Assembly (NCBI GenBank): GCA_963969595.1
Contig: OZ018413.1
Location: 2,358,501 to 2,422,500 of the forward strand
Reading direction: 5' to 3'
DNA: 64,000 nucleotides
DNA from: Neckera pumila
Lineage: Eukaryota; Streptophyta; Bryopsida; Hypnales; Neckeraceae
Both the position numbers and the translations under genes were made by a program. Position 1 is the first letter of the stretch, and each line of letters begins with the position of its first letter. Positions 48,396 through 62,882 of this stretch are shown piece by piece. The notes below the pieces were generated by a model. The model was not told the DNA's origin. It did not search any database and saw only the letters and a program-made list of their open reading frames with translations.

Positions 48396-49181
48396 TAACC
48401 GACATCCCACACTATATAAATATCTACCGTGGGTTGTACATATTGTCTCAAATATGTACAGTTTCTAAAGAAAAGTCTCTTTAATTATTTGGTCCCTTTA
48501 ACACCCCTATTCAATGTAGCTACTCCCTTTTTCATTTCGTGTAATTTATGTAAATCAAGCTTACCTACATATGTAGCAAGAGGCACATCCGCATTCAGGA
48601 TATTAACTACACTCACTACGTATGCTCGCTCATCAGTAAAACTACTCAACAAACTCTTTAAGTTATTTACAAGAGCCCGCCTCACTCCTCACTGCCCAAA
48701 GTAACTTAACTCCTCTTGAATGCAAGACCCACATTCACTGATAAATGAGGCATTCACTTGAAAATCTCACGACGTGGCTGCAGATCATGGTCCCGTACAA
48801 AAAAAATTCTTATCAGCAAAATTTCATATCAGCAAGTTCATTTCTCTGATGACGGAGGTCTCACTGAGTGTTTTATTTTTTATTTTATTTATTTATTTTT
48901 TTGAGACAAAACTGAATGTTTTGATTGAGATTTGGAGTGCCTTTTACTTAGCTGAATGTGTGTGGTGCAGGGCTTTTTTTTTTCTTTCTGGTGCCAGATT
49001 GCACCAGGAAAAAAAAATCTGGCTAAAAAAGGTTATAAAAAAATGTCATAAAAATTGGATGAAATTGCCAGACAATTTTGAAATTAAAAAAAAGTTCAGA
49101 TGAAATCGCCTAATTGTGGATGGAAACCATACTATACATCCAATAAGTGGATGAATGTTGCAATTTGAAGCACCACTGTAA
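48396..49181. other. AT-rich intergenic DNA
   Basis: No gene is supported. Frames of 91 codons (48429-48704) and 109 codons (48774-49103) have background composition and no domain. Confidence 0.35.
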
Positions 49182-49311
49182 GAGCAGCCCCACTCCAATA
49201 CGCTGAAACCACTCTTTAAATGTTCTGCACCATTGATCTTCTAAGATCTTCTAAGATCAATGGTGCAGAACCTTTAGAGAGTGGCTTCAGCGTGTTGGAG
49301 TGGGGCTGCTC
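49182..49311. mobile_element. 130-bp fold-back MITE with TAA target duplication
   Basis: Left end GAGCAGCCCCACTCCAA and right end TTGGAGTGGGGCTGCTC are exact inverted repeats, and the whole element is close to one long hairpin with its centre around TTCTAAGATC. TAA borders it at 49179-49181 and 49312-49314. The GAGC start and TAA target place it with the PIF/Harbinger-type elements of the chain at 36308-38551. Confidence 0.9.
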
Positions 49312-49407
49312 TAACATTTTATATCGCCACTATGGCACTTCTTCAAAAATGAAAACAAAAGCCCTGGTGTGGTGTGCAAAGTGCAAACCAGAGACGGAGA
49401 TTACTAA

Positions 49408-49640
49408 ATCCGTCCCTGTAGCTCAATGATTAGCCGTATTTCAGGGGTGACAGGAGAGACTTTGCCTTGAAGACTTGAACTTGAACTTTAGTTCGGAGTG
49501 GGCTGGGAGCTTTTTGTTGGTGGCATTATGGAGGACTGCTGTAAGAAAATATGACTGTTGAGAGTACCCTGCATGAAGGTCAGATTTGGCCTCAATTAAG
49601 TCATTTTTGGAAAGAGGTGTCACCTGTCATCTTGTGAATG
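49408..49640 (+). repeat. Possible tRNA-derived SINE remnant
   Basis: GTCCCTGTAGCTCAATGATTAG resembles the 5' part of a tRNA with an A box (TAGCTCAATG). About 70 bp further AGTTCGGAGTG is a poor B-box match. No clover-leaf can be closed, so this is not a functional tRNA gene. A short interspersed element derived from a tRNA fits best. Confidence 0.35.
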
Positions 49641-50465
49641 GTGTGAATGGTGTGAGGTGACGTGGACCCTTAAGAATCTCATGTAGAAATTTAATTTTGG
49701 CACTTAATCCCTAAATGCCCAAGGCCTGTTTTGGGCTTCCTCGAATTTGCTCTAAACTGAACAAAATGCCAACATTTTGATAAGTTGTATCAATTTTTTT
49801 GGAATTGTAACTATACAAATTCAAACTAGACATGTTAGAAATCTCATAGGAAAAGAAAACACAACAATATCACTTATGGAGTGAAAGATTTATAATGTTT
49901 GACCACGAAGGTGCTAAAACTGCAAAGATCTTTCAATCTTCTTTACACAAATCAAGTCTAAAAAGTTGGTGACCAAAAAAATATGAGGTTAAAGGGCCTA
50001 ACTTGTATAACCCTGATCAATTGATGGCTTCTTAAAATCTACTCTACAGTTTTTTTAAATGAATTTTGAATGTGATTTTTTCTCCAAGATCTAGTGTATT
50101 TCAAGTTCATTTCCAAGAGCTCTCAACACTACAGGAAGTCAAGATTGCACTGGGTACCCTTGTACAAAAACTTGAATAGAAAAATCACTATCACTTATTT
50201 TCAAAATCGGATTTTTGGTGCTAAAACTAGACTTCAAGAAGAACTTTCTAAAAATATAAACTACTAAAAATAGCAACTTGGTTAGGTTTTATTTAACTTC
50301 CAAGTTTTGCAAACACTAGATTTTGGTGCCTTGGGCATTTGGGGGTTATGTGTCAATTCAAACCTTCACGTATGATATGTCTTAAAGGGCCTACATCATC
50401 ATCATCATATCTATTGAGGGTCAAATCTTTATCACCACTTATAAATTTCTTAGGCAATTTCAAAA

Positions 50466-50815
50466 TGGAAGGTTGTAGATTACAATAAGTGACAATAGGC
50501 ATCTTCACTTCCATTCAAAAGATATTTGGTCATGGACATTTGAGGGTATGTTTGCACTTGGTGTTAGGGGTGATGTTTGCAATGTGAATCCAGTCCAAAA
50601 GCAAGTCTAAAATAATTTATTTCTAAGACCCTTAGTAACGGCACTCTTAACACAAGGGGAGAAGAGACCTTCAACCAAGTCATGGTTACACCCAACTTAC
50701 TAATTGAAGGCCAACCAACTGTATAAATGGATGAGTAGTATTAACAAGAATCAATATTAGGAGTTGGGATTAAGTTTGTACCAAATTAGTATACTCTACT
50801 TATAAGCATCAGCTT
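50466..50815 (+). repeat. Dispersed 190-bp family, copy 1 (interrupted)
   Basis: Contains GGAAGGTTGTAGATTACAAT, ACTTCCATTCAAA, then an inserted block of about 105 bp, then ACACCCAACTTACTAATTGA, AGGCCAACC and finally TTAGTATACTCTAC. The same ordered blocks without the insert occur at 56182-56370 and 62201-62398. Confidence 0.6.
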
Positions 50816-51127
50816 CCAGCTTTAAAAAAATCAAACTTATAAGAATTGCACAGCACGATTTATGGACCCAAAGTTGCCCAAGTCCAAATCAACAAAGATG
50901 CACATTTAATAGAGAGGAATGAGATAAGGATACTCAAAGTTGACATTGATACCCAAAATTGGCACCCTCAAGCCTTTGACAACGAGTACACCTTGATTAA
51001 GACAACTCAAGCATATGTTTTAATTGGTAATCTATTAGCAAAACTTTGAACCTTCATAACTCTTGCATACAGGATCCACCTAATGCATTCTTTGCTGTCT
51101 GATGAATTCTCTATAATATGCTAAAAA

Positions 51128-54041
51128 CTATTCCACTCGTCCTTCCTCTGCCATTGGGATTTTGCCAGTTTTTGTGTGAGCCTGCCAGAAATCCCAAGCA
51201 GCTTGACACACTGCTTTCGCCTCCGATCTTCCCGTTTCAATACGCAAGATACTCAAACTCTCCTCATCAGCTCCATCATCTTCTTCCTCATTCTCGTTGC
51301 TACTGCTCAATTCGTCCCCTCCCTCGTCCTCTTTGTATTCTTCAGCACTGGAATACCCGTCTGCAGAAAAGCTTTGCAACATCGATTGCACGACTTCGGC
51401 CACTTGCTCTCGGATCTGGACAAGAGCGTCACCACTAAGCCGAAGAGGCGTGAGGTCGATTACGACCGAATCAGCTCCTGTTGGTCCCTGTGGCCAACAA
51501 TTGCGAAAGAGATAAGGTAACCACATCTAAAAGCAGCTGTTGAGCCTTTCTCCTACCATTAGATTGACCAAAATTTTATTGACACTGTACTAGTTGGCAA
51601 TTGCAAGGGGATTCCAATGCACTAAAGCATGCCTTATTTGAACATTCTATGCAAAATTTATAAGAGTTCAAAGCTTTATAGATAGTTGCCTTAGAATTGA
51701 CGTAAGTTCTAATATAAATGTGCAGGTGTACATTCTTAAAATCAATATGTACTCATCATGAAGCAATATTTTAGGTTGTTGTATTTAGATGTGTGTTGCA
51801 ATTAGGTTCCTCTATCACATTGAAAGAAAATTCCAAAACAATTTCCACAATACCTCTCGCTCAGACAATTTCGGTTTTACATTACGAAAAATGTACTGCA
51901 TGAACAAAGAATGGCTTTCCTGATATATATACTTTGATCGTTCATAAGTAAATGGCATTTTGACAAGGATTGTCAACTACTTAAAAATGGAATGGAAATC
52001 AGGACCAAATTTGCAAATTTCTCTTCTAATGTTGGAGTAATTGGGAAACAAAATGCATAGGATTAAGTGCTAAAACCAGCACTGCGCCAGTATAGGTCAA
52101 GGGTATCTGGAATCTAGTCCCATCAAAAATTTGGGATATCCTAAAGTAAGATAAGGACCTCTTAAATCTTGCAGGAATCTACGGTTGAGATACCCTTGAC
52201 CTACACCCGCACAACATCTCAATTTTGTCGTCCCAGTTTATAAATCTTCGTGGCTTACGTGATTGCTAAGGAATCAAGGCATAAACAGATATAAAAGAGG
52301 TCTCCAGCAGAGGGAGGACAACCTCAGTTCTTTGTGCAATTTTTGCTCGAAAGGGTTTAGGGAAAAAATCCAGAAGCCTGGTGTAATATTGGAGCCTCGT
52401 GATAATCTATTGGACACATCAATCCTGTTCACTCTCACATAAATAATTGCGATAATAATTTAGAGATTTCAATTACCTGCTGAATGAAAATACATAACCG
52501 GCAGGACGCGTCACAAAAATTCCGGTACGTGTTCACCAATGGATACTTTCGAGACACTGCACGCTGGACCAAATAGCCCTTCTTCTTAGCAAGATCATAT
52601 GCCTGCACAGATGGAATCCACCAGTAAGCCTTCTACAATTCAATAGAAAGCTAAAGTAAGCCATGGATGACCAGAAGCGCAAACCGGCTTGCACCTGTAA
52701 AGATTAGATAACAAAGATCGTAGTAGTCGGCACCATGGCAAGAAGATGACTGTTTTGGCGAAGGATATGATAAACATGTAAGAAAGAGTGCTCAGGAAAT
52801 GGGCAGGCCACCCAAGACTGCAAATTTGTATTAAGGTATGCATACCAATAATCAACACTGCCCCAAATGCAACACCTAAAATTTGGACCAAAAAGCATCA
52901 ATTTTTTTTAGATATTGATTACACAAGATGTACACAATCAAATAAGAAAGTCTATGAGAGAATAGGTTTTTGGTACACCTAGAGACAAAAATTTGAAACT
53001 TCATAGCTTATATATAATGTGTCCAAATAATGCATGCTAAAGTGCATTGGAATCCTCTTTCAGTTTACAATAAGATCTCATAAAAAATATTGTATGTTTA
53101 ATAGTAGTAACTATATTCAGTTGTAATTAGTGGCAACTATGGGTGTGCATACCTTAAGAAGAGGATAAAAGGGTCAATTCTCTAGTGAGTCGCATAAGTA
53201 TTTGTTTAACCCTAACGTGTGCTTCTGTAAACGTTTCAAATCGTCTCTCTCCTTGATTCCATTCAGTGAGTTCGGCATTTTTCTACTATGGTGCACCATT
53301 TGTGCAATCACGAATCATGTGCATTGTGGTGTACTTCTGAACTTGCATTTTGCATCTTAGTTTGAGCAAACATTTCAAAGATAGAAATAGACACAGTAAA
53401 TACAGATGTATGCCTTGTTACCGTTCTCTCGCCAGCTTGAAGTCGATGGGGAACTTTCCGACTGCCCGTCTTAGCTTTACTGGCTTTACCCTTTGAGATT
53501 CTCTCAACGTCATCCAGCGTCCACCTATCTTCACGTAACAATACAGACATTGCTCAATTTATGAACATTCAAAAAACAAGGATGTCCTCTTGTCTGCAGA
53601 CATCAAATTGAAATCAGTCCTCTCAAAACTGAGAAGATCACAGTCTAGCTGCTCCTAAGTTAGCTTGATAACACCTTCTATTTCATGATTTCAGAGACCC
53701 TTCAGATTCACCAGCGAAAAACAGAAGGTGAAAAACACACTGCACCAAATGAAACTCCCAGAATGCTGACAACTGCATAATTTTGACGACTGAATAGTTT
53801 TGATCCTACAATTGCAGTCTACAGGAGGAGAGGATGTTGGTTACCTTTGCGAACTGGTTGCTCTCACTATCATAGGCCGCCAAGTCCTTGCAATTTCTGT
53901 TCCACAGTCGCTTCTAGAAGTAGAGCCTAAAACGTCACAATCTCTCCCTGAGAAGAAGACGTCCTGTCCATGGTGAATACAGGGAAGGAGCGTTCTACAG
54001 AGACTAGAAAGCTTGGTTGCAGATGCAATTTGCAAGGCCAT
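51128..54041 (-). CDS. Probable plastid-targeted plant protein, unknown function
   Basis: Four exons on the minus strand: 54041-53845, 53524-53422, 52602-52477, 51487-51128; 261 residues. The N-terminus (MALQIASATKLSSLCRTLL...) is rich in Ser, Ala and Arg and nearly without acid residues, like a transit peptide. The core reads RWTLDDVERISKGKASKAKTG, SRKVPHRLQAGERT, AYDLAKKKGYLVQ and NTYRNFCDASCRLCIFIQQ, then DSVVIDLTPLRL. A strongly acidic Glu/Asp/Ser stretch follows and the end is Glu/Ala-rich. I associate this core with a conserved plant family sometimes called seed-maturation-like, but no biochemical role is known to me. It is divergent from COAE, 760 bp apart. Introns hold several repeats, including a MITE at about 52091-52205. 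Confidence 0.75.
52091..52205. mobile_element. Small MITE-like inverted repeat in intron 3
   Basis: TATAGGTCAAGGGTATCT at 52091-52108 is matched by AGATACCCTTGACCTACA at 52188-52205, leaving an interior of about 80 bp. Pairing inward is weaker (GGAATCTA with TAGATTCC-type). It lies in intron 3 of the plastid-protein gene. No target duplication is certain. Confidence 0.55.
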
Positions 54042-56806
<2,765 letters not shown>

Positions 56807-57330
56807 GGCTGGGAGAGTAGTGAGTGTTTTGTATAGGTATCAGTTTGCAGGTGACTATTTTTCACTCTCTTGTTGCATTTCGCAGATCTCTATGTCAATA
56901 AAGCCATCTGCAAAGGCTCTCGTGTTGCTTCTGGCTTGCTTCAGGTTCTCAAATTCTTTAAATTAGGAAGTTATTACTGATAAGAGTACCGGTACCGACT
57001 TTGCCGGTGACCATTTTGCAGCTCTCTGCGTCAATGAAGTCATCGGGATGGTTCTCAATTTGCTTAGAACTCGCCTTAAATTCTCAATTCTCTCAAAGTG
57101 AGACGTTAGAATTTGCTAAATATGAGAGAGGTTGTGGATGATCACAGCTGCTGTACTTGTGATGCGCAAGTATCTGCGGTGGTGGAAGAAAAGGGCAGCA
57201 AGAGTAGTATTCCTTTTGTGTAGGTACCAACTTTGCAGGGTACCACTTTTCACCTTTTTCATTGCATTTTCAGCTCTTAATCAAGAAAGGGCTTTTGGAA
57301 GGTTCTCCACTTGCTTACGACTTCTCTCTC

Positions 57331-59400
57331 AGCCTCTCTCACACTCTGGCCTTGCTCATCAAAGATCTACAAGCTCGTGATCACACCGGCAATTAACTTA
57401 AGTGGTGCAGACAATGGAATGTCAAACTGTCTTCTTTGCTTTGTAGGTTAAGCATGTATTGTTCCTCTTCCTTACATGCTCTCACTCGATAGTTATGCCG
57501 TGCTGTGTGTGTGGATCTTCACCTCGGATTCTACCTAAGTTTGCTTGGATTTGTGTTGTTCTGATTAAGCATTTGCTTCACGCCGAGTTTTATTCTACTA
57601 TTTTCCACTCTCTACCAAATTTGCTAGAGTAAGGGAATCATTTTAATAGTAGGTTGAACAAAGCAACCTCCGCCTCTGAAGGCCAGTTCCAAGGAGCCTC
57701 AGTCAGCCCTCAATTTACGTGGACATTATCGACAGCGCCTCTGCCCATGATTTCAGTTGCACCATTTTTAGACTAACGTCATCTCCACAATTTCTTTACG
57801 TCAATTCCTGTGCATGGAATATGAAGAAGTATAAGTTAAAGAAATGAGTGTAAGGGAAGCATCAACAAAATATGAAAACTGATGCTATGTATCCTACACT
57901 TAGGGACATCAAATGTATGGAATACTAAACAACAATCACATGTAGGAGGCACTGAAAGTAGCACTCTCTATCTGCATTTGTATAGCATTGTCAATTAAAT
58001 CCCAACAAGTTCTTCATTCATGCTAATCTCAATAGCAAAGAAGTTTTTCTTTTTTAAAAGTAAATATTGTACTTGTATACAAAAAATGTTGGAGAATTTG
58101 AATCCTCTTCATTGTTTAGTGTTGTTGTTAATTAGACAGTTTTATTCATAAAGTATTCAATCAATGTGGCCTAGAGTACATGTAATGTAAAGCTAACTTT
58201 GAGACTCTAAGAGCTTTACAATTTTTCATTGATGTTGGATATATAGAAGTGGCTGTTGCCAAGATGAAGTCGCAACCAGACTATGTCATTGGATTGACCT
58301 TGTCTCCATATTTTGTCCTTGTTTGACCCTTTGGGAATGACAAGACTTTTTGTTTCACTATCAAACCACGTAATAAAGCTGGAATGAGGTGTAAGTGAAT
58401 TGACCTTGTACTGACATTTCTTCCTTAATTTGGTATATTTCCTTAAGAAGGATTTTTTGTTTTGTTTTTAGAGTGACCTTGTTTCCATATTTTGTCCTTG
58501 TTTGATCCCTTTTGGAATGAAAGAGTTTTTGTTTCTCCATGAAGCCATGTGATAAAGCTGAAATGAGGTGTTCGTGAATTAACCTTGGATTGATATTTCT
58601 TCCTTGGTGTATTTTCTAATAAAAGTGAAAAGAATTTTTGATTCTTCCATCAAGCCAAATGATTAAATATGGGCTACATATACCTATGCAAACGGATTTA
58701 GATTTGAATGATCACTTCACAAAATTAAATTCAAAGTTGCATGGACTACCAAAATTGAAGAAACAAAGTTTTAAATTGATATAATGAGTTATAAAAGAAA
58801 ATGAAAAAATGATATCCCGGGATTATAAATTATTACAATACCGGTACACTAAATTTTGTGTAAAATACATTTATTGATTAAAAAATGCAAGAAGTTTTTA
58901 CTCTTGATGAATATATTGATACTATATATGTCAATTAGTGTGGTTACACTAAATTTCGTTATTACTGAGCTACATAATTCACCAAAGATAAAGAAAAGGA
59001 AAACCAGTTACAAGAGGCGACGAATGCGCTCTTCCCGACTCAGAGCAAGCGACCTCCAATCGGTGTTTCAGACTATCGGACTTAAAATCCTACCAGAGGA
59101 CGCCACCACCTACCGATGGTAATAATCCCCCTTCCCGTGCGGGTAACAGGGCTCTGACGATGATTCTCCCAACACTCCTTGCGATCCAAGCGAGGTCAAT
59201 AGCGCTGTGCAGCAATCGTGTCCGCAATTGCATCCCCAACTGCGTGGTTCCATTCAATTGTGGTAGCCAAGAGTGCGAGGAGAATCGTGTTGTTAAGCAG
59301 GCCAAGACGGGAACAAGCGCGACAGGCGATGGTTGCGTGTAGACCACTTTCTTGCATTGAAGTGGTCGTCGCCAATTGGGGTATGTTATGTCACATACGC
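57331..59400. other. Intergenic DNA between COAE and the F-box gene
   Basis: Mostly AT-rich without a gene. Near 58300-58640 are diverged repeats of a TTGTCCTTGTTTGAnCCCTT block with GGAATGAnAnG and ATGAGGTGTnnGTGAATT. A GC-rich island at about 59020-59400 has open frames on both strands (for example minus 59347-59090) but no recognisable protein; it may be a leader or exon of an unrecognised transcript. Confidence 0.35.
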
Positions 59401-60286
59401 ACTTAAGAGAACGAAGAAAGCGTTAATTGCAAGCTTTGCTGTGGTGTTGGAGATGCTATGTAGGAGATAGGGTTTTCTGAATTGCAATTGAGTTCCGTGT
59501 TCGTTGGATGCGCAGAGTGATGGAATGCGAGGGGATGGGAGTCGTGTTCTAGGGTTTTGGCTGCTAGGGTCAAGGTAGGGTGCCCGACCATGTTTTCTTA
59601 GCATTAGGATCATAATTAGCTGACCATTTTATTAATTTCGATTTTGCTTGTTCCGATTGGACGCTGTCACTGTATGTTTAGGAGAGTGTTTTGTAATAGT
59701 TGCGCGTCAATGTGTAGAAGCTTGTAGATACGGTTGTGAATGAGAATTTTTGGCATGATGTGGTTGTAGGCTCAAGCGGGGCATTGACTGGCATTGCATT
59801 GCGTGACCCATGACGAAGGCTAGAAGATTTTCGTGATTTTCGTCTGAGATCCATCTGCATGAGGCATTCCATAAGAAAGAAAGTTCACCATATAAGAGGA
59901 GCTGAATGTCGTCCAGACAGAAGGGGACGAAAGTCCAGGTGCGGACACTGGGCCCTGGATATTGCGCTAGAACATTGCCTTTTCTCCACTTTGATTCTTT
60001 GAGGAAATTATTGCCATGGTTACGGGAGAGAGAGGAAAGGGGGCTGCTCCTTAACCCCTAAAGACTCGTGAAGCTCATACTGGGCTGACGTTTTTTTAGC
60101 AGGTTTGATTGGGTCATTTGAGACTCTTTTTAATCCAATTTGTAATGCAATATTTTTCACTGATTCTGGTGATCTAGAATTATAACTTTCACAATATAGT
60201 CAACCGAATTGGTCCTCTTATTACCATGAATCTTTGGCCTTTTAGGGTGAATTTGCAGTGTGGAAATTGTGCAGTCACGGTCCACA
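59400..60286 (+). promoter_or_regulatory. Probable promoter and leader of the F-box gene
   Basis: A telo-box-like CTAGGGTTTTGGCTGCTAGG lies at about 59549, followed by a possible donor GTAGGG at 59574. A possible acceptor TTTGCAG lies just before the coding ATG (about 60257). A 5' leader intron joining these is plausible but not proven. Confidence 0.35.
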
Positions 60287-62882
60287 ATGACATCTGAGAA
60301 TGGCTCCAGAAGACGTCGAGGAGCCAAGCCGGAAGAACCATGCCGGGTCGGTCTCATACCGGCACTTCCAGACGAGCTGGCTCTGATTTGCTTGGCTCGA
60401 GTACCGCGTGCTCAACATGCGATTCTGAGTGCCGTTTGTCGCAGCTGGCGACGCCTCTTGCAAGGACGCGTTTTGTATGACATCCGGCGGGAGCTTTCTC
60501 TCACTGAAGAATGGCTCTTTTTGTGGACTCAGGTACCTTTTGTTACTTGTGTTTCCCTGCCAGCTGAGAGCACCAGGTCCAGCTTTCTGCTTCACTTCTC
60601 ACACTTTTCCATTTCTTCGATTTAATATGATCCAAGACTGCGATGATAGCATCAAGGTGTGCAATGTCAGAGCATGATAAACTTTTTTTCTTTCTTTCGT
60701 TTCTCAAAATTTTAATTTATATTTTACGGTAATAAAAGTCTATGTGAGCCTTTGCGAGCTCTCTGCCGAACGCACCATATACTGTGGAAGTGAAAACAAT
60801 GAAATTGTCCAAAGAGGTTGTAAGCTACTTTGCGCATCCAAGGTGGTATAAAATGCCACACGAAATTTGAAGAGTATGTAATATTGTGGTTACCGTGGTC
60901 CACATTATATGGTGTATTTGACGTAGTTGCATCAATTAAGAAACTGTTATCTTAATTTCACATGTTATGAGAAGATGTTCAAATGTGAAAATTGAGGGCC
61001 AAGTTGGTCCACGGTGGAAGAGTCATTCATTCAATATGTGATGCTGTGGGGGTTTAGAAGTAGTGGTGGGATGGAGTGATGTCTCAACACTACTACAACT
61101 GCCCTCTCATGTTGCTATTAGGACATGGAAAGAGCCAACGTGTGGCATGGGTATGACCCACAATCCAATCGATGGTTTGCTCTCCCACCTTTGCCCAATG
61201 AACAGCGCACCGCTGGCAACTCTGCATCTGCAGTGGTGGATGGCAAACTCTTTGTGGTAGGGGGGCAGCTGGACAATGGCAATGCATGCAGCTGTGTTTC
61301 ATACTTTGACATGCAACTCAACTGCTGGAAATCTGCAGCCCCTCTGAACATTCCGAGGGCCAAGTGCATGGCAGGTCGAGAACAACACTCCGGCCTTTTG
61401 ATTTAATGTCCACTTTTCTAAGAACACTGATTTGCCCTATTAGTCCTTGTGACACTAATTTACCGTTGTCGAATATTCTGTAAAATATTTAAATTAGTGT
61501 AAGCTATAATACTACTGCATTGTACCAATTTCCACAATAATGAAATTTTGTAGTAACACTAGTTTTGCACCCTCACTAATAGGACAAATCAGTGCATTTT
61601 ATTTGTATTTAATGAATATTTGAAAACATATGAGCTCTCTTGATGTTATTGATAATTTCTCCTGATAGTACTACTATAAGGGTGCAGTGGGGTGGGCCGA
61701 GGGGGTGTCCTGTTATGTGCTACACTATGCTGTGATTACATATTCCATGGTCTCCATGAGCAGGTGTTATCAACAACCAGCTGTATGTCGTTGGAGGATT
61801 TACAGAACGTGACCAGGATGCAGGACCCACTGCCGAGGCTTACAACCCGGTAAAGAATGAATGGCGCATAATTTCCTCAATGAAAATCTCCATGGAGCTT
61901 TACGATTCTGCCGTTCTCGACAACAAGTTCTACGTCGTGAATTCTTCGAGTGAGAATCTGGTTGGACTGGTTTACGACCCAAAGCTAGATGAATGGGTGT
62001 ACATGGCCCATGGCCTCAATACAGGTAATGGCACCCCTAAATTCGCGTTTTGTTCTGATTCTTTCCAATGCTAAGTTCACAGGCATTCATTCAGTAAGGT
62101 AGTGGACACTGTTTGCGTCACTTTAGGCTTTTTCACCACCATTTAGGAAAGTGATTTTATTCTTACCAGTATGTATGAATTTCTTATGCTATGATTGAAA
62201 GTGGGAGGTTGTATACCACTATTGAAGGGACAGTAGACCACCCCATTTCCATTCAGTGGCCATAAATATTCATGCAAGTCGCACTTTCACCCAACTTGCT
62301 AATTGAAGGCCAACTTAGTATATTGGAAGACATGAGTTGTTGGTAACAGGGTCAATAGAGAAGACGAGATCAGATCCTTATCAGTTTACTGTACACTTTG
62401 ATGATCCTAAACTTGAGACCAAAAATGCTTAGGCCGCCCTCAACCAAACCTTCGAGAGTTCTGTTCTCGTATTCAATAAACCCTTTGTGTTTGATGCAGG
62501 TTGGCAGTCCAAAACTGCTGCTATGAATGGCAAGCTGTACGCTGTGGGCGACTCTCATTCACTCGAAGGCAAGAACGAAATTTCAGTCTATAATGGAAAG
62601 AAGGACTCGTGGGAAACCATCAAGGGTGTCTTGGAAGACTCAGCGCCTGTTTTGGCCTGGGGCCCGGAGCTTGTGAGCCTGGGTGGAAGACTTTGCATTG
62701 TAGGAACAGGTTTGCAACCACGGTTCGGAACAAGCCGAGCAGCCGTGGCCGTTGTGGAGGTGAACGATTCCAAGACGGATTCCAAATCCTCTGCCTCACT
62801 TCAATTTTATGAAGATATCACGGGCAAAATTGAGTTCGCTGATCCACTACCCCGGGGGGCATGTCAAGTGGTGGCTCTGTGA
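60287..62882 (+). CDS. F-box/kelch-repeat protein
   Basis: Four exons: 60287-60532, 61122-61374, 61764-62024, 62500-62882; 380 residues with all phases closing. The F-box (residues about 22-60, LIPALPDELALICLARVP...VCRSWRRLL) would bind the SKP1 subunit of an SCF ubiquitin ligase. A kelch propeller follows with blades marked by AVVDGKLFVVGG, VINNQLYVVGGF, AVLDNKFYVVNS and AAMNGKLYAVGD, and by WFALPPLP-like and WRIISSM-like strand ends. The type resembles the plant group with an EEWLF block after the F-box. The substrate is unknown. The start was set at the first ATG in frame before the F-box; a GTG upstream is in the leader. Intron 3 contains a copy of the dispersed 190-bp repeat. Confidence 0.9.
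62201..62398 (+). repeat. Dispersed 190-bp family, copy 3
   Basis: In intron 3 of the F-box gene, about 100 bp before exon 4. Shares GTGGGAGGTTGTATACCACT, GGGACAGTAGACC, CATTTCCATTCA, TCACCCAACTTGCTAATTGA and GAAGACATGAGTTG with the copies at 50466 and 56182. Confidence 0.65.

Larger units (their letters stand above)
47224..50648. repeat. Direct repeat pair of about 95 bp, 3.3 kb apart
   Basis: GGTGTTAGGGGTGATGTTTG and following bases occur at 47224-47315 and 50552-50648. Identity remains high through GCAATGTGAATCC, then AAAAGnA and CTAAGACCCTnA, ending near GCACTCTT. The second copy lies inside a copy of the dispersed 190-bp family, so it probably inserted there. Confidence 0.65.

Noticed and set aside
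59090..59347. 85-codon minus-strand frame in the GC-rich island upstream of the F-box gene
   Set aside because: No domain or homologous family is recognised and the opposite strand is also open; not supported as a gene without transcript data.
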